A stretch of DNA of 64,000 bases, taken from the NCBI GenBank assembly GCA_024398965.1, contig JAKSIF010000001.1, forward strand, positions 124,001 through 188,000. The letters run 5' to 3'. The first letter of the stretch is position 1. Each line of letters begins with the position of its first letter. Position numbers and translations under genes: made by a program. Shown piece by piece: positions 63,959 to 64,000 of the stretch. The stretch comes from Fibrobacter sp. (GTDB lineage: Bacteria > Fibrobacterota > Fibrobacteria > Fibrobacterales > Fibrobacteraceae). Under the pieces are notes generated by a model. That model did not search any database. It was given only the letters and a program-made list of their open reading frames with translations, and was not told where the DNA came from.

Positions 63959-64000
63959 ATGCGACCCAAAGTGCAAGTCAAAGATCGCTCCCTCCTGAGT
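63959..64000 (+). CDS. Start of a further gene, cut by window edge
   Basis: An ATG at 63959 opens a frame of 14 codons to the window end (MRPKVQVKDRSLLS). A weak AGG precedes it and an A/T-rich promoter-like stretch lies 15-35 bases upstream, behind the mltG terminator. Too short to assign. Confidence 0.4.
   Translation, partial: MRPKVQVKDRSLLS

Overview
The window looks like the chromosome of a cellulolytic Fibrobacter, close to F. succinogenes. The indicators are a fibro-slime-domain surface protein, secreted GH8 and GH5 cellulases with poly-Ser or Pro/Thr/Asp linkers and a conserved C-terminal beta domain of the type IX secretion (T9SS) kind, many exported proteins and lipoproteins, and promoters resembling the Bacteroidota TAnnTTTG type (Fibrobacter belongs to the same FCB superphylum). 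Genes are densely packed on both strands. I see no tRNA, rRNA, CRISPR array, insertion sequence or prophage.

Left part (1-12.8 kb): two tandem paralogous exported proteins of unknown function (the first cut by the window edge); a self-contained AAA ATPase/wHTH protein with an operator-like repeat in front; a patatin; a CE4-type deacetylase; the GH8 cellulase; and a tightly coupled minus-strand operon (barrel protein, an SppA protease fused to an outer-membrane-barrel-like domain, a CNNM/CBS protein, a membrane acyltransferase).

Glycan locus (12.9-33.0 kb): a surface-polysaccharide locus bracketed by two CotH-family lipoproteins. The plus-strand arm holds tagD, cotH, a wzx-type flippase, a duplicated pair (PLP aminotransferase + ATP-grasp ligase, twice), an octopine/nopaline-type dehydrogenase, two glycosyltransferases, a secreted EEP-fold phosphoesterase and a wzy-like polymerase. 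The minus-strand arm holds a eukaryote-like UDP-glucose dehydrogenase, two licD genes, a glycosyltransferase and a large lamin-tail/CotH lipoprotein. I infer a lipid-linked repeat unit that contains a uronic acid, carries glycerol-phosphate (TagD plus LicD) and perhaps an amide-linked opine or amino acid.

Middle (33.0-48.4 kb): an EamA exporter, then a seven-gene minus-strand envelope/housekeeping operon (M16-like lipoprotein, unknown exported protein, TrmH, MlaD-like MCE protein, HPr, enzyme I, lytic transglycosylase). After it come gluQ and a 1372-residue protein with the layout of DUF4011/DUF3320 superfamily-1 helicases whose Walker motifs are all degenerate. A SPOR protein follows.

Right part (48.4-64 kb): the 1549-residue fibro-slime protein, an Rpn/PD-(D/E)XK protein, an FHA-GGDEF diguanylate cyclase with an I-site, a MATE transporter, a lipoprotein, an NAT-like acyltransferase coupled to azlCD, the GH5 cellulase with a 123-bp internal repeat, a small SH3-like exported protein, mltG, and the start of one further gene.

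A recurring regulatory pattern is a TAnnTTTG-like element ending only 4-9 bases before the start codon of several genes with no Shine-Dalgarno sequence, which suggests leaderless or nearly leaderless mRNAs. Several of the secreted-protein genes instead have a short leader with a clear Shine-Dalgarno.
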